Positions 34,235-47,319 of a stretch of DNA of 64,000 nucleotides are shown here, in pieces (within the stretch, counting starts at the first letter, position 1; each line of letters starts with the position of its first letter). Position numbers and translations under genes: made by a program. A model generated the notes under the pieces. That model ran no database searches. It had not been told where the DNA came from and saw only the letters and a list, made by a program, of their open reading frames with translations. The DNA is taken from positions 5,270,001 to 5,334,000 of the forward strand of contig NC_063013.1 of NCBI RefSeq assembly GCF_020509005.1, in the 5' to 3' direction. The stretch is from Fulvia fulva (Eukaryota > Ascomycota > Dothideomycetes > Mycosphaerellales > Mycosphaerellaceae).

Positions 34235-34740
34235 CTCCTACTTAGGCCACATAGTCTCCTATAATCCCTTTACGTAAGCTAGAGCTATCTTATAAAGTTT
34301 TGGAACTACTAGCTATTAAGGGGCTTTATTAACCTATTAGTAGCTATATCCTTTATATAGTAGTAGTCTACTACAATCTTCTTCTACTACTAGAGATGTC
34401 TAATATAGTTATATATAACATCAATATGCTTTGACCTTTTATATATATAGGCATCTTTAATAAGTGTTAAAGCGGCTTAGTTGTTACCTATAAGCTTAAC
34501 TAGCCTTAGCTCGTTAATAGTGCCCTTGCTTGCCCTTATACTCGGCTAGAAAGAGCTCTTTCCTACTAGTTCTAGGCACCCTATTTCCCTAAGGACAGTA
34601 GCAAGAAATTGTGACTACTTTACGGCTACGTTTATAGCTATAAACTCAGCTTCTATTATTAATGTTATAATAGACTTCTGCTTCCTACTTATCTAGGACA
34701 TAGGTGATCTATAAAGGAACTACACGTATCCTAGAATTGA

Positions 34741-34818
34741 GACTCTATCCACTTTGTCTATAGCGTAGTTAGAGTCCGAGACTCTATCCACTTTGTCTAT
34801 AGCGTAGTTAGAGTCCGA
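34741..34818. repeat. 39-bp tandem duplication in copia-2 RNase H
   Basis: Two perfect 39-bp units (34,741-34,779 and 34,780-34,818). Copia-1 has a single copy at the matching place (about 47,446-47,484). The unit is 13 codons, so the frame is kept. Confidence 0.85.
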
Positions 34819-34838
34819 GTATCCCTAGAGATTGCCCC

Positions 34839-34855
34839 CTCCCTTTCTATATATA
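34839..34855. repeat. 17-bp target-site duplication of LINE-A, left copy
   Basis: CTCCCTTTCTATATATA is present here and at 39,992-40,008. Removing LINE-A and one copy restores the copia RNase H sequence as seen in copia-1. Confidence 0.88.
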
Positions 34856-37800
34856 GATAGATAGATATTTCATTAAGCTGTTGTAGTGCTCTTTAGCCTA
34901 TATAGCTATGCTATCTTGTTTTTGTATATATAGAGGGGAAACCGTATTAGTAAAAACCCCTCCTCCTTCCCGCCTATCTTTTCCTCCTAGTTGTCGTCTT
35001 AAATTTCCCTTATTAGGGGTACGCTAGTGTTATAGGCCTACCCTAATGACTACCCTATCTACAACCCCCCTCGCTTCCGCCTCTTGTCTATCTACTCCTC
35101 CGTCTCGCTCGCGAGGCTAAACTACTAGAGGTATCCCTACTATAGTATCTACCGAGAGATTCGGCGAATGTTGCCTTTGTCCCTAATAATTAACTTATAG
35201 TCTCTCCTTCCCGCTTAGTGCCTCCAATTTCCCCTGCCTCTCGCCTACTACGGGTATCGTAGTAGTATATGTTCTAGGTTTTGCGATAGGTAGCTATACT
35301 AGTAGGCTAGGCTATAGATGTCTAGTACGCGTCTCCTAAATAGGTAGGCCCTTAATCTAATGTGTTCGGACCTGATTTGGATCGCTATACTTGCTTCGGC
35401 CCTTATCAGGTCCCTATATAGCTAGTAATTATGTCTCTAGAAGGCTCGGAGCGCTATCGGGCCTATTGTCTTAGGGGGCTTCCTTCTCTAGTCCTACTCC
35501 TATAGGTAGCTTGCTATCTATTCCGCTAGGCTTTAGGTCTTAGCCTTGCTCCCGCCGGCCTAGCGAGTCCTACGCTCCTCCTCCTTCCATACTAGCTATT
35601 CGGTACTTATCTATACGGCCGTAAAGGTAGTAAGGTCATCCTCTTTTTGGCTTGTCCTATGTCCTACCCCTCTCCGGTAGCGGCTTTCTATCTTATTCTT
35701 TGCCTCCTAGATCGTGCTTTGTACTAGGTAACCTATCGTCTTTAGCGCGTATTAAATTCTTATTCCCCGGATATACTAGCCGATTAGTAGTATTCCTGTC
35801 TCTATTTCTACCGTGCTTATTAACGTTGTCTTATATATGCCTAGTACCCTACGTAGGTTACCTACCTATGTCCTATTTAGGGGTTGCTCTATCCGTTTCG
35901 GGATCGGCTTGCCTACGCCTCCTGTTCCCTAAATCTATGCCCCGTATAGCATAGCTAGTCTAACGATCGCCTTATATATAACTCTTGCCTTGTCGAATGT
36001 TGCTCCCTATATAGATGCCGTAAGTCTCTTTATCGAGGCTTCGTTGACTTGTGCTCGACTCTAGGCTTTCTTAACCTATACATTCTAGCTTAGCTTCGGG
36101 TCGAGCTAGATCCCTAGTACTCGTAGCTCCGCTAATAGCTTTGTCTCGTAGCCTTAGATTCTTACCGCCGCCTTTATGTTATAGTATATTCTCGCTTTAC
36201 TAAAGTGTATAAGTTAGTACTTTTTAGGGGCGAACTAGGCACTATACTTCTTTGCCCACTCCTCGCATTTCTTATGCCTATCTTCGAGGAGGCGACAGTT
36301 CTCTTCTGTCGAGTCTGACTAGGCTAGGATGTTTATGTCGTCTACGAACCCCGATACTAAGGTTTGCGGAGAGGTGAGTAGGGGGATTAGATCAGACATA
36401 AATATTAGAAACAGGATAGGGGAGAGAGTAGATCCCTAAGATATTCTAGTCTCTACCTTTACCGGGTCGGACGTATACCTTCCTAGGACTAGGTATGTCG
36501 TCCGTTCCTAGAGAAAGGAGTAGACGAACGTCGTTACCTACTAGGGGATGCCTTTCTACTATAGGATATATATTAGCCTTTAGTATAAGACGTTATCGAA
36601 GGCCCCTACGATGTCGAGGGATAGTAAGGACGCCGCTCGGTTCCTACCGTAGTACTAGAGAGTCTGAATATGCTCCGTAATTAGCTCTATTACTATTAGT
36701 GTCGATCGCTAGCTTCTTCCCCCTATCTATATTACTAGGAGTACGTGGTTGTCCTCGGTAAGCTACGTAAGTCTCTAGGCTACTATCTTTTCTAGGACCT
36801 TCCCTATCGTATTTAGAAGTACTATTAGTCTATACGACTTAGGCTAAGTATAGTCTTCCTTCTATAGCTTACGTAGTACTACTGTCATAGACTCTCTATA
36901 CGGCTTCGGGTAATACCCTAGCCGTAGGCACGCGGTAAATAGGTTTATAAGGCTCGGCGCGATCTCTTCTCTATACTCTTTTAGTAGTATGTTTAGTATC
37001 CTATCTAGGCCTAGGGCTCTCCGTCCTTTTAGCTTACTTATAACTCCTGTTACTATGTTAGAGCTAACCGCCTAATCTATGTCTAGGGGTTCCGGGTATA
37101 TGCTCGGGTCGATATCCGTAAGGTCTACCTCTACTTACGTCGAAAAGAAATGGTCGGCTAATACTTTTGCCTTGCCCCGGGGCGTAGCCTAGGCAATCCC
37201 TTTGCGGTCTACGATTAGGGGGAAGTAAGGGGTTTACTACTCTTTAGGTAGTCGTGCCTATTTAGCAAGTCTCTATATCTATTCCGGGTTTTCTATAACG
37301 AGCCCGATCGTCGCTCTCTAGTCCTATAGCTTATCGCGTCTTATCTATACCTTCTTCTCTTATGTCGCGTAATAGTATTGCTCCTACGTCTCTTAGGTAT
37401 GCTCCTTCGTCTACTATCGCCTTGCCCTTCTAGCCTCCCTTACCTTTATAGAGCATTTAGGGGTCTAGAAGGCCTTCTACTACGTTAAGGGCCGGAGTAA
37501 CGGCGTATATTGTTCCGCTACTTGCTATATAACCAAGGTAATCTATTCCGCCACTTGATCTAGCTAAGCTATCGTCTCGAGTTCTCTATACTATAGTAGG
37601 TTCGCTATTAGGAAGCCTCTTATATCGTCCTAGCGTACCTTCTTCTAGTTACGGCGTAGTTCGTTTACTAGCTCCTCTATCGCCTTTACCCCTAGCGTCG
37701 TTTAGATAGGGATATAGTCTAAGGAGGCTTCTAGCGCGTAGTTCGGTCGGCATTAGACTAGTCTCTCTTTAAGTTCTCGTAATAGAAAGTATAGGTCGAT

Positions 37801-39991
37801 CGTACTTATACTAGTACGGGCCTTCTACGTCTCTATTCCCTTTAGTGTTACTAAGGCTATCCCGTAGCGTACGGTTATGTCTAGTAGCTTCCCCCCTAGA
37901 AACGCGTACGGGGGAGTGAATTCGAGTCCCTACTATAGGTAGTAGAGGTTAAAGTCGCCGAGGAGTACTTGCTTTATATCTTAGCTTAGGGTCCGCTCTA
38001 GGTAGGCGAGGGTTCCTAGTTCCCTACTCGTCCGACCCCGCGGTAGCGGGTTATAAACGTTATAGATCTAGATAGGGCCTTATATCGTGTCGATCTAGAT
38101 TAATGTTATGTCTCCTAGGTTGCCCTACTACGGTAGTATAACCTTCTACGACTCAAGGTCTATAGTCTTGCTTACGTATATATATGTCCTCGGGATAACG
38201 CCTCGTTAGCCCGCGATTACGGTATAGTATCTCCGGTCATTACAAGTAGCTAGGAGTCCTACGTAGGGGTTGATCTATAGTTCCTATACCGTAATAACGT
38301 AGTACCGTAGCGGGTCTAGCTCTTATAGGAAGTGGCGCTAGACCTTGTCCCTACTTTTGTTTACGTTATACTATACGATAGTAATATCGTCGTATAGTAT
38401 TATTCGTTATCCGTAAGGTCTATTTCCGTACTGACCTACTATGTCTCCTAAGTCTATATCTCGCTATTCGGCTAGCCCTAGAGCCGCTAGGGCGCCCTAA
38501 AGATTCGTATTTGGCCTAGTTCGTTAGTAGCCCGGTTAAGGTGTCGAGGCCTACCGGGAGGTAGATACATTTGCGGTTAGGTTCCCTTATTCGTCTCTTC
38601 TACCCTCTTCCTTTTGCTCGGCTCGAAGCCCTTATATACGGTAGGTCCCTCCTACTATCGTTAGGGGTACCTAGCTAGTATAGAGATCCTTACTTGTCTC
38701 GCTCGTTCTTATACTACTATTCTAGCTAGGTATTAGCTTGAATACGCTAGGTGCCTTCTACCGTAGTATACGTACCTACTCTCCTTTTTTAGGCATTCCC
38801 TTCCCTAGTATAGGCCTACGTAGTAAGGATACCTTAGGGTCTTCTCCCCGTATTTTAGGGCTATATGACCATACTATTAGTATTAGAAGTATTATAGTAC
38901 TATATAGCTACTCTAATAGATCTCCGTGTCTATTCTCTCGTAGTTCTAGAATAGCCTATTGCCTAGTATCTAGTTAGCTTGTTCCGCTGTCTCTACCTAA
39001 ATAATAAGCGATAAATACGTCTTTTCTCGGTCTACTGTCTTGTATAGCTATGCCGCCTTCGTTAGTCGTACTCCTAGGGAGGTGTTCTAGTTCTATACTT
39101 AGAGGTAGGGAAGGTCTTCGACCTTAAATGTCCTAGGGACCCCGTAGGCGATAACGGTATACTATTAGTAGGAGACTCGTACCGACTTCGCGACTTTAGT
39201 AGTCCACTCCTTATAGGTCTCTAGCTTTTGTCTATTAGACTCTTATACGGTAAAGAGTCTTACTACGCTTATTGCCTCTACCCTCGCCCTAACTACCTCC
39301 TTTTAGCCGATTCTGTCGATAATCTCCTTGCTTATTAGGGCTGCGATTTCTTGTTTCTCCGCCGGATTAGTAATGTATAGGCGTACCGCCTTACTTGCCT
39401 TCGGAGGGGGTTGATTCTTACCTACTTCTACTATTGCCTATATAGTTGGTTTCTAGGCTGCCTTCTATATTGCTTATTAGATTGTCTTCGGGATTTAGTA
39501 TAGTAGCGCTTTTAGCGCTCCTAGTAGCTATACTATAGTGTTCTTATATACCCGGGCTAGGTGTTCGTTATCCCCTCGTAAGTTTTCCGCCTCCGTATAT
39601 AGGGTCGTCTACGCTTTATTGTTTATCGTTAGCCTCTGCTTTATATATAGTAGGCCTTGGCTTATGTCCTAGGTTTTTTCTTAGTTTGTTCCCCGGTTTG
39701 ACTCTTAGTATAGAATGTTCGTAAGGCTATAGCTCTCGTTAGTTACTATCCTTCGCTATTGTTCGGGGTCGCGCTTTCTAATTAGGCAGTTATCCTCCGC
39801 AACTCCGCAATTCTAGGGTCTGCCTTTAGGGGAAAGGGACCTCGGTTTTAGGGTTTTTTGTACTACGATTACGCCGCCGCTAGCGTAGGCGGGTCGCTAC
39901 TACTTAAGTAGATTGCTCGTCTTAATAAGGACTGTCGATTAAATAGTCCTCGTCGATCTACTTAGATATCTCAAGTCGACGTATATCGAGT
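34856..39991 (-). mobile_element. LINE family A, complete insertion, RIP-mutated
   Basis: This 5,136-bp minus-strand insertion has a 17-bp target-site duplication and a GATA tail at its left (3') end (34,856-34,868). On the minus strand a short ORF1-like region (about 39,990-39,430) is followed by the endonuclease part (about 39,400-37,200). The reverse transcriptase comes next, with GFVDD at 36,337-36,348, flanked by LSPILFLIFMSDL and CEEWAKKYSAQFAP. A Cys/His tail follows. Its RT differs from those of LINE-B and LINE-C. Bases 36,834-39,450 match the copy at 1-2,610. Stops arise from CpA-to-TpA changes. It is younger than copia-2, which it interrupts. Confidence 0.85.
36337..36348 (-). other. 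FVDD catalytic motif of LINE-A RT
   Basis: The minus-strand codons TTC GTA GAC GAC encode the two metal-binding Asp residues. They are preserved although the surrounding frame carries RIP stops, because none of these codons contains CpA or TpG. Confidence 0.8.
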
Positions 39992-40008
39992 CTCCCTTTC
40001 TATATATA
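39992..40008. repeat. 17-bp target-site duplication of LINE-A, right copy
   Basis: Identical to 34,839-34,855, and directly followed by the continuing copia-2 RNase H text. Confidence 0.88.
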
Positions 40009-43000
40009 AGACCTAGGTCTAGGTACGACCGTAGGTATCGGGAGAGCTTCTTTAAAGCCTTGATATACTACTACGAGGGATTAGTAACAAATGAGCTAAT
40101 TCTTCTAAGGGGGAATACTAAGCTTAGCCTTGTCATTATTATTAGCTATATCTAGGTACTATTATAGCTCTAGTAATCCTGTTTGTTACACCTCTTATCT
40201 ATAGGTGCCGTAGGCACTAAATGCTTATAGCTCTCTATAGGTAAGTAGGTTAGCGTAGCCTTCTCTCTAGCTATATTCATCTTAGCTAAGTTAGCGTAGA
40301 CATAGTGTCCTTAATCAAGCTTTAAAGTGCCTTAGGACCTATCTCTTATAATCCTCATTCTAAGGATCTTCGTAGGTTTACTAAGATCTTTAATCTTAAA
40401 CACTTTTCTAAGCTCAGCCTTAAACTACTAAACATCTAATAGCTTCGGAGCTATAATAGGTATATTATCTATATAGGTAAGGACTATAAGGTCTCTATCC
40501 GTATAGATAAGTAGGTATAGATCTACCTAGGAGTAGGTAAATCTAATCTTCTCTAGCTTCGTAATATAGAGCTTGTTCTAGTCTCTAGCTACTTACTTAA
40601 GCCTATAAAGGCTTCGTAGGACCTTGAACACTATGTTTAGAGGTGCTTTAACTCCTAGGGGTAGGATTATATAGATGTCTTTAAGAAGGCTACTTTAGGT
40701 AAAAGCATTATTCATATCTACTAGGTACATCTCGAGATCTCTCTTACATACTACCGCTATAAATACTCGGAGAGTATTATGTCTAATAGTAGGTATAAAG
40801 GTCTCTTCGAAGTCAACCCTATATTTCTATAAAAACCCTCTTATAACTAGTCTTGCCTTAAACTTCTTAATAGCTCTACTAATCATTCTTTTTATATTAA
40901 AGACCTACCTAGAAGTAATTAGATTCGTACCCTTTAGCGGTACAACTGCTTCCTAGGTGTTATTACTTACTAAGGCAATAAGTTCGTTCTCGATTGCCTC
41001 TCTCTATATATGTCCCTATTCGGGGTCTCCTACGGCTACCTTATAGGACTTTGGGATTAGCACTTCCTACTAATAGGCTATGGCCTGCCTAATAGTAGCA
41101 AATATATATTCTTCTACGTCGTTTAGAATCTCATCTACCTAGCTTATTATAGGGTCTAGATAGAACATCTAGGCGATAAGAGCCTTATAGTGTTTAGCCT
41201 TATACTCTTTAGAGTCATTATCTCCGTCCCCCCTTAACCTCTTATTGCCTATAACCTAAGGTGGCGCTAGGTATTTGGATAGGTCGAACTGAACGACATC
41301 TTCTTTTTCTTTTATTAGAGTACCCTAATCTCTAAACTTCTAGTATTCCCTAATGTCCTTTAGGGGAGGGGGAAGTTGTATAAATAGCGGTTACTATAGT
41401 GTTAATAACTTGGGTAGGTTCTGTATAGATCTACCGTTATCGGCCTTCGATAGTGTTATCTTAATATTTTCTCCTAGCCTTCGTAACGGTGTCTCTAATA
41501 ATTCCCTATCGGAAAATTTCGCCCTAGAGGGCTTCCTCCTAACAGGATTGCGCTATAGCGCTCGACTCGGCTAGTTAGCAAAGGTGATACCAAGATCTAT
41601 ATCTCCCCCCTTCTTATTCTTAAACTAGTCGACGTGACTATATACCTTTCTAGCTTTTATGTCGGGATCCTAGAATAGCTATTGTTTTGTAGTATTTTCT
41701 GAGTAGCCTATAAACACGGCTCCTTTTCCTCGGTTCATCAACTTATCTCTCCTTAAGCCTTAAGGTTAGGCTCTTAGGTCTATATAGACTATAGCTTTAT
41801 ATCCCTAGACGCGGAAATAGTCGACTAACGGTACTTAGCTAGTAAAGGCTTCTTCTAGTAAAAGAGCAATACTATTAATAATGGGACTATTAGACAGTCT
41901 GTTTCTAATTATAGTCTGTGCTTATAAAGCTTCCGGCCAGAACTTAACTAGTATACTAGAGTCTTTAAGTATAGCCCGGACTATGTTCTTAGAGGCTTGA
42001 ATTGACCTTTCTATAGGTCTATTTTGAAGAGAGTTGTAGGCATTAGTTGTGTCTATCTAAGTACTAGACTCCTTCTCCTACTCTTTTAGTAAGGCGAGAA
42101 TTTCCTTTATACTATTACTACGGATCGTGGACAGAAAGCACCTTGACTACCGTTCTACCTAGACCTTCTAATCCCGTAGGGCTATAGGAGCGTCGCTCCT
42201 AGCCTTCAAAGGGATTACCTACTTCTCCTAGAGAAGTTGTCTATAATCTTAAGCTAATATTTGTATCCTAGCCTAGAGACTGCGCCCTAAAAAGGCCTAT
42301 AGATGTCGATAGAGATAAGGGCCAGCCTCTCCCCTTTCCTCTCTATAGTAGGTCCTTTAAACTTCCTTATGTTTACAAGGGAGTAGACCTTATAATTCTA
42401 GTGTTTAGAAGGAATAGGAATAGGATCTTTCTTATTAGTGACTCTATATAGGTTTCTTAGTAGTCCCTTACTAAGGTGTATATATCTTCTATACTATAGC
42501 TCCTACTAATCTTCGGACTTAGTATTAGCTATAGCGGTACCGTTACGTTCTTAAGAGAGTATACTAGTATACTATAGCTTAAGAATTTCTAAGATCGAGT
42601 GGATAAACGGTACTCCTCCTCGAAGTTTAGTCTAGACAACGGGTTTACTAGACAAGGATTTTAGGGTGAAACTAGGTAGTTAGATAGCAAACTATTAGCT
42701 AAACTAATTCTACGAAACAAGACTAACTCTAAGGCCAGGAACAAACAGGACATTTTCTAAGACAATTTACTTTCTAGAAGGACTACCTATTACTACACTT
42801 CCTATATATATAGCTTATAGATAGGCACCCCTAACCTTGATCCACTTCCTCTTTTAAAGAGGCTTTAGTGTCCTGAATAGTAAATCTTAGTCAGTTATAT
42901 ATAATGATGCACAAGAGTCAAGTAACTACTCGGACGAGGGGTACTTACCTTTAGCTTCTATAGTAGAATAGGCAAGCTCATTAACATCCTTATCTTCTAA

Positions 43001-44466
43001 TAGTATCTTAGGGTCTTATACGTCTTTCTAGGTCGTATAGGCCCTTATAGGCCTACTAGAGGAGGCCTTTAGCTTACGGCTCTCCTTTATCTACTTTATA
43101 AGGTCCGTTATTACCTTAAGGACATTACAAAGGTTTAGTAATAATGGCCTCCTACGAGGTAGTAACGGTTGTCTCTTAGTAGGGTAGGTAACCCTAGCTA
43201 GTTTGTCCTTGTTCCTAACAGCCTACTAAGCTATAGAAAGGTGTAGGCACTTACTTATAAAATAGTCACTACCGTAGAGATAGTACGTAAGCTTGCCCTA
43301 GAAACCCTTCTTAGCGAATATAGCTATCCCTTAATAAATCATTAATTCTTGCTTCTCCCTAAGAATTGTAAGAATGTCTTGGAGTAAGAGATTCACCTAG
43401 GCATTAATTGTATCGCGAATTGAGCCAAATGAGTCTAGTAGAGCTACTAAGAGTTACTAGATCTTTCTGTCCTTAGTCTTAATGTCTTAGAACTAAGGCG
43501 AAATTAAAACAGCCCTCCTTATAATTGAGCTAAGCTCCTACTAGGCGTCATCTATTAACTAGTCCTCTATCATTACGAAATTAGTGTATTGCTAAAGCAA
43601 ACTTCTTCTAGTAGCGAGAAGTCTTCTCTTATATTTAGCTATAGCCTATTCCTACAACTCCTTCGTATACCGGATCTCGTATATTATCTCTTAGTCATCT
43701 ATCGATAGATAGATATACATCTTATATAGGGCCGTTATATTGTGCCGTCTATATAATGCCTTCCTTATCGCTTAATCTAAAGGAAGGGATGACTCCGATG
43801 ATATAGAGGGTGTCGCTATAGATAGGGTTATAGCGGGAATGTCCGTAATAATGTCTTCGAGGACCTAGTCAACCTGCTTTAATACTAGGTGTATTCTTAT
43901 TAGCTTGAACTATATTTCGTAGTTCTCTCTTATTAGAACAGGTGCTACTCTCTTTCTTATAAACCTAGTCTCTTTCTCTATTTTTGTAAGTTAAGGGATA
44001 GGTTAGCTACCCTTAGGTAAAAGGATGTATTCGGTCGTACGCGATCGGATCGAAATAGGATAAAACGAACGCGAGGTTAATAGCGGAGAGGATAGCTATC
44101 CGCCGGGAAGGGGAGGAAAGTCAAAGGATCGTATTAGTACTAAGACACTATAGCGTAACTCTCTTAGTAGAGGGGGTTTCTAAGACACTACGGCTCTCTT
44201 AGAATAAACAGTTAGTCGATACGAACGCGATGTCCGGAGAGCGACTCTTCTTAGTAAGCTCGCCTACTTGTCTAAGGTATTAGTATAGGCTCCCTAACTC
44301 GGTGTCTAATAGTGCCTTACTAGGCTCTTTTACGTCTTATATATACCTATAGCACGGCTATAGCTTCCTATATAATATAGGTACGGTCTCTAGTCTACCT
44401 TCCTTTTGTTCTAAAGAGGAATAACTCTAATACGACTTTGTCGAGGGTGAAACACCGAGTTACTAA

Positions 44467-44481
44467 CTCGGGCTTATAACC
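44467..44481 (-). other. copia-2 primer-binding site (RIP-altered)
   Basis: CTCGGGCTTATAACC directly abuts the LTR at 44,482. It equals the copia-1 site with one CpA-to-TpA change. Confidence 0.75.
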
Positions 44482-44702
44482 TATTAAATATATACGAGTT
44501 ACGTAGTAGTAGAAGACGGCGGATTATATAAAAGACAAAGAAGGACCTAATAGGATAGCGTGTATCTATATATAGTATCGCTAGTGTTAGTATAGGTAGA
44601 TACTAGGTATCCGGATATTTACTAGCCTATAGGCTAGTAAACCCTAGTTACATAACATACCTATACCTATATACTTGTCCTACGGCCTGTATGTTCTTAA
44701 TA
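44482..44702 (-). repeat. copia-2 5' LTR (221 bp)
   Basis: Partner of 34,001-34,234. It lies beside the primer-binding site, so it is the 5' LTR on the minus strand. Confidence 0.85.
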
Positions 44703-44707
44703 GAAAT

Positions 44708-46725
44708 AATGCCTATAGGAGGAATCGAGGTGCGCGTATCACGGCCGTAAACACCCGGTATCCTCGAACTAATACCCTATAAGGATAGTAGCGTAAGAAA
44801 AGGCCCGCTAGGCTAGGGTAATAACTCCGGCGAGGTACTCTATACTAACGCTTAGTAATTCCTAGTATAGAGGATTCGAGGCCGTAAAGAGGAAAAGGAT
44901 AGACAAAGCGACACAAAATATATAGGAGAGCACTTACCCGCCGCCGGGACGCCTAAGGGGGCTATAGAGGGCGGTAAATAAAGCTAGATAGATACTAATC
45001 TTCGGGTACCCCCTAACGACCGAACGCTAACTAACCTAATAGGATAGCGCGATAAACAAAGGAGCTATATAGCTAACGAGCACCCTAATAGACCTTATCC
45101 TAGCTATCCCGTAATACTAACATAAGCTAACCTTACTATTATATAGTATAACGTTAATAAAAGTAAGGACAAGGTTCAACTCTACTTCCTCTAGGAACTC
45201 GACGACTAAAGGCATTATATCGTAGCGATATAAGAGCTATAGCTCAACCTATATACTCGAAGACCTACTACCTATACCGACCTACGGTACTATATAGCTA
45301 TCGAGGGAGGCATAGGCTATACCCTAAGGACATATATATACGTTAGTAAAGCATTACGTACGGACGCCTAGAAGGTAATCTCGTACTCGGAAGGGAGTTA
45401 AGGAGACATTACGACTATCTAAATCACTACGAGTCAAGGACCTATCTAGATATATAACGTCTATAACCCTCCTCCTTAGGGAAGAACGAGTAGAGACCTC
45501 GGCACGCTAGTACGACCTGACTAGGTACTCGACTAAGGGGACATAAACTATATCCTCCTAGGCGACTTCAACCTCTACTACCTAACGTAGGGCCTAGAAT
45601 TCACCCCCCCTTACGTATATCTAGGTAGTAAGCTCCTAGAGATTACGGAAAGTAGGGACATAGAGCTCGTAACCCTAAAGGGTATAGAGATATAGAAGGC
45701 AAGAACAAGCGCGAGTACTATCGACCTATACTTTCTATCGAGGGACGTAGTAACAAGGCTAGTAAAGTATAGACCTAACCTTACCGTAGAGGTAGGGTTA
45801 GACTACATCCCTATCTAAACAATAATAGCGACGGGGATAGAAGAGGAGCTTCGGGGTAAAAAGCGCCTTAACTAGAAAAAAGCTCTCTAGGAGGAGATCC
45901 GGAATCTACTTAAATAGTACCTAAATAATACTAGTATTAGGGAGACGGAAGCCGAGCTTAAAAGTACGGTAGAACAGATAATAACGACGATATAGTAGGC
46001 GGCCGAGGAACATACACTAGAACTAAGGCCCTCGAAGTACTAGAAGCCCTTCTAGACCCTAGAGTACTTAGCTAAAGTTAAGGACGTAAGGAGGGCAAGG
46101 CGAAAATAGACGAAGGAGCAAAGCTAAGAAGCGTAGGACGAGTACTAGGAAGCAAGTCAGGTAAAGAAGGCCTAAATACGATGATATAAGCGATAAGAAT
46201 AGAGGGTAACTATAGGTCTTATAATAGAGAACCCAGAGTAGATGTAGCGGCTTATAAAGTAGGTAAGGGCCGGAGACGGGGACAGGATACTACACTTCCC
46301 CCTAATCTAGGATACGATAGGCATAATATAGATAACGCCGGAAGGGAAGGCGAAGGCGTTCGCCGACTACTTCTTTACGATATAGTTAACGGCCGACCTA
46401 ACGGATATAGAGGGAACGATCTACCCGGAGCTACTCGATATATACTAGATAGTAGGCGAGGAGGAGATAAAGGAGATTATAGGAAAGCTAAAGGGCCGTA
46501 AGGCCCCGGGACCCGACGGTATCCTAAACCTCCTCCTTGAAGAATATAAAGAAGAAGTCGCCCTACACCTCGCCGAACTATTTACGGCTTGCCTACGTAA
46601 GGGGTACTACCTACGGCTATTTAGGCGGCCCCTTATAGTCGTCCTAAAGAAGCTATAGAAGGAAGACTATATAAAGCTAAAGTCCTATAGGCCGATCGTA
46701 CTCCTAAACATAATTAGAAAGATAC
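44708..46725 (+). pseudogene. LINE-C ORF1 end, endonuclease and RT start
   Basis: Read through RIP stops, the ORF1 end is followed by an apurinic-type endonuclease (ILLGDFNLYY near 45,555; STIDLYFLS near 45,715). The RT beginning is at about 46,470-46,725 (EIIGKLKGRKAPGPDGILN, then SYRPIVLLNIIRKIL). The frame is broken after GATAC by copia-1 and resumes at 51,461 with EKVVVRRI. Confidence 0.7.
46721..46725. repeat. GATAC target-site duplication of copia-1, left
   Basis: GATAC immediately precedes the LTR and recurs at 51,456-51,460 immediately after the other LTR: a perfect 5-bp copia-type duplication. Confidence 0.9.
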
Positions 46726-46943
46726 TGTTAAACAGGTACGAGTTGCGCAGCAGTGGAAGACGGCGGATCACACCAAAGACGAAGAAGGACCCAATGGGAT
46801 AGCGTGTATCTACATACAGTATCGCCGGTGTTGGTGTAGGTGTTTCAGGAGGGACAGCTGTACTCAGGACTTGACTAGCAAGCCCTGATTACTAATCCCC
46901 CTAAGCACTCAATGTTGACCCTATGACCTGCATATTCTCAACA
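46726..46943 (-). repeat. copia-1 3' LTR (218 bp)
   Basis: Starts TGTTAAACAGG and ends TCTCAACA. By eye it is identical over its whole length to 51,238-51,455, which implies a very recent insertion. Confidence 0.93.
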
Positions 46944-46952
46944 CTCCCACTC
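46944..46952 (-). other. copia-1 polypurine tract
   Basis: On the minus strand GAGTGGGAG directly precedes the 3' LTR. It is the expected primer site for plus-strand DNA synthesis. Confidence 0.7.
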
Positions 46953-47097
46953 AGGTCAGAAGGTCTCAAACAATCCCTTATACAAGCTAGAGCTGCCTCA
47001 CAAAGTTTTGGAACTGCTGGCCATTGAGGGGCTTAGTCAGCCCATCAGCAACTATGTCCTTTGTGTGGCAGTAATCCACTGCAATCTTCTTTTGCCA

Positions 47098-47289
47098 CTA
47101 GAGATTCCTGACATAGTAGTATGCCACATCAATATGCTTTGACCTGTCATGGACATGGGCATTTTTGACAAAGGTCAAAGCTGCTTGGTTGTCACCCATA
47201 AGCTTCACGGGTCTCAGCTCATCAACAGTACTGCTTGCCTTCATCCTAGGTTGGAATGAACACTCTCCAACCAGGTCAGGACACCTCAT
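47098..47289 (-). pseudogene. copia-1 RNase H, last part
   Basis: This reads VKLMGDNQAALTFVKN and HDRSKHIDVAYYYVRNL, the copia RNase H end containing DNQAA and the KHID motif. A TAG follows where Gln or Trp is expected; the same frame continues with VDYCHTKDIVADGLTKPL, the usual end of copia pol. A further TAG at about 47,317-47,319 separates it from the frame upstream. Confidence 0.85.
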
Positions 47290-47319
47290 CTCTCTAAGGA
47301 CTGCAGCAAGAAACTGTGA

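Larger units (their letters stand above)
34001..44702 (-). mobile_element. copia-2, RIP-mutated copia element with nested LINE-A
   Basis: LTRs at 34,001-34,234 and 44,482-44,702 bound a minus-strand copia element. It aligns along its length to the unmutated copia-1: RNase H at 34,240-34,838 and from 39,992, RT at about 40,100-41,100, integrase at about 41,390-42,300, and protease/gag at 42,600-43,900. It is flanked by GAAAC (33,996-34,000) and GAAAT (44,703-44,707), a 5-bp duplication altered by one C-to-T. It keeps about 0.7 kb of integrase region (41,387 to about 42,083) that copia-1 lacks. LINE-A is inserted in its RNase H. Confidence 0.85.

Noticed and set aside
35652..35954. A 100-codon plus-strand ORF
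   Set aside because: It lies opposite the LINE-A RT. Loss of CpA removes many stops on some frames and makes chance ORFs in RIP-mutated DNA.
39970..39991. A shared GTCGAC near the 5' ends of LINE-A and module R
   Set aside because: Six bases and differently placed; too short to claim a common 5' motif.
41353..41574. A 73-codon plus-strand ORF
   Set aside because: The minus strand here reads as the copia-2 integrase C-terminal region, so this is a shadow.
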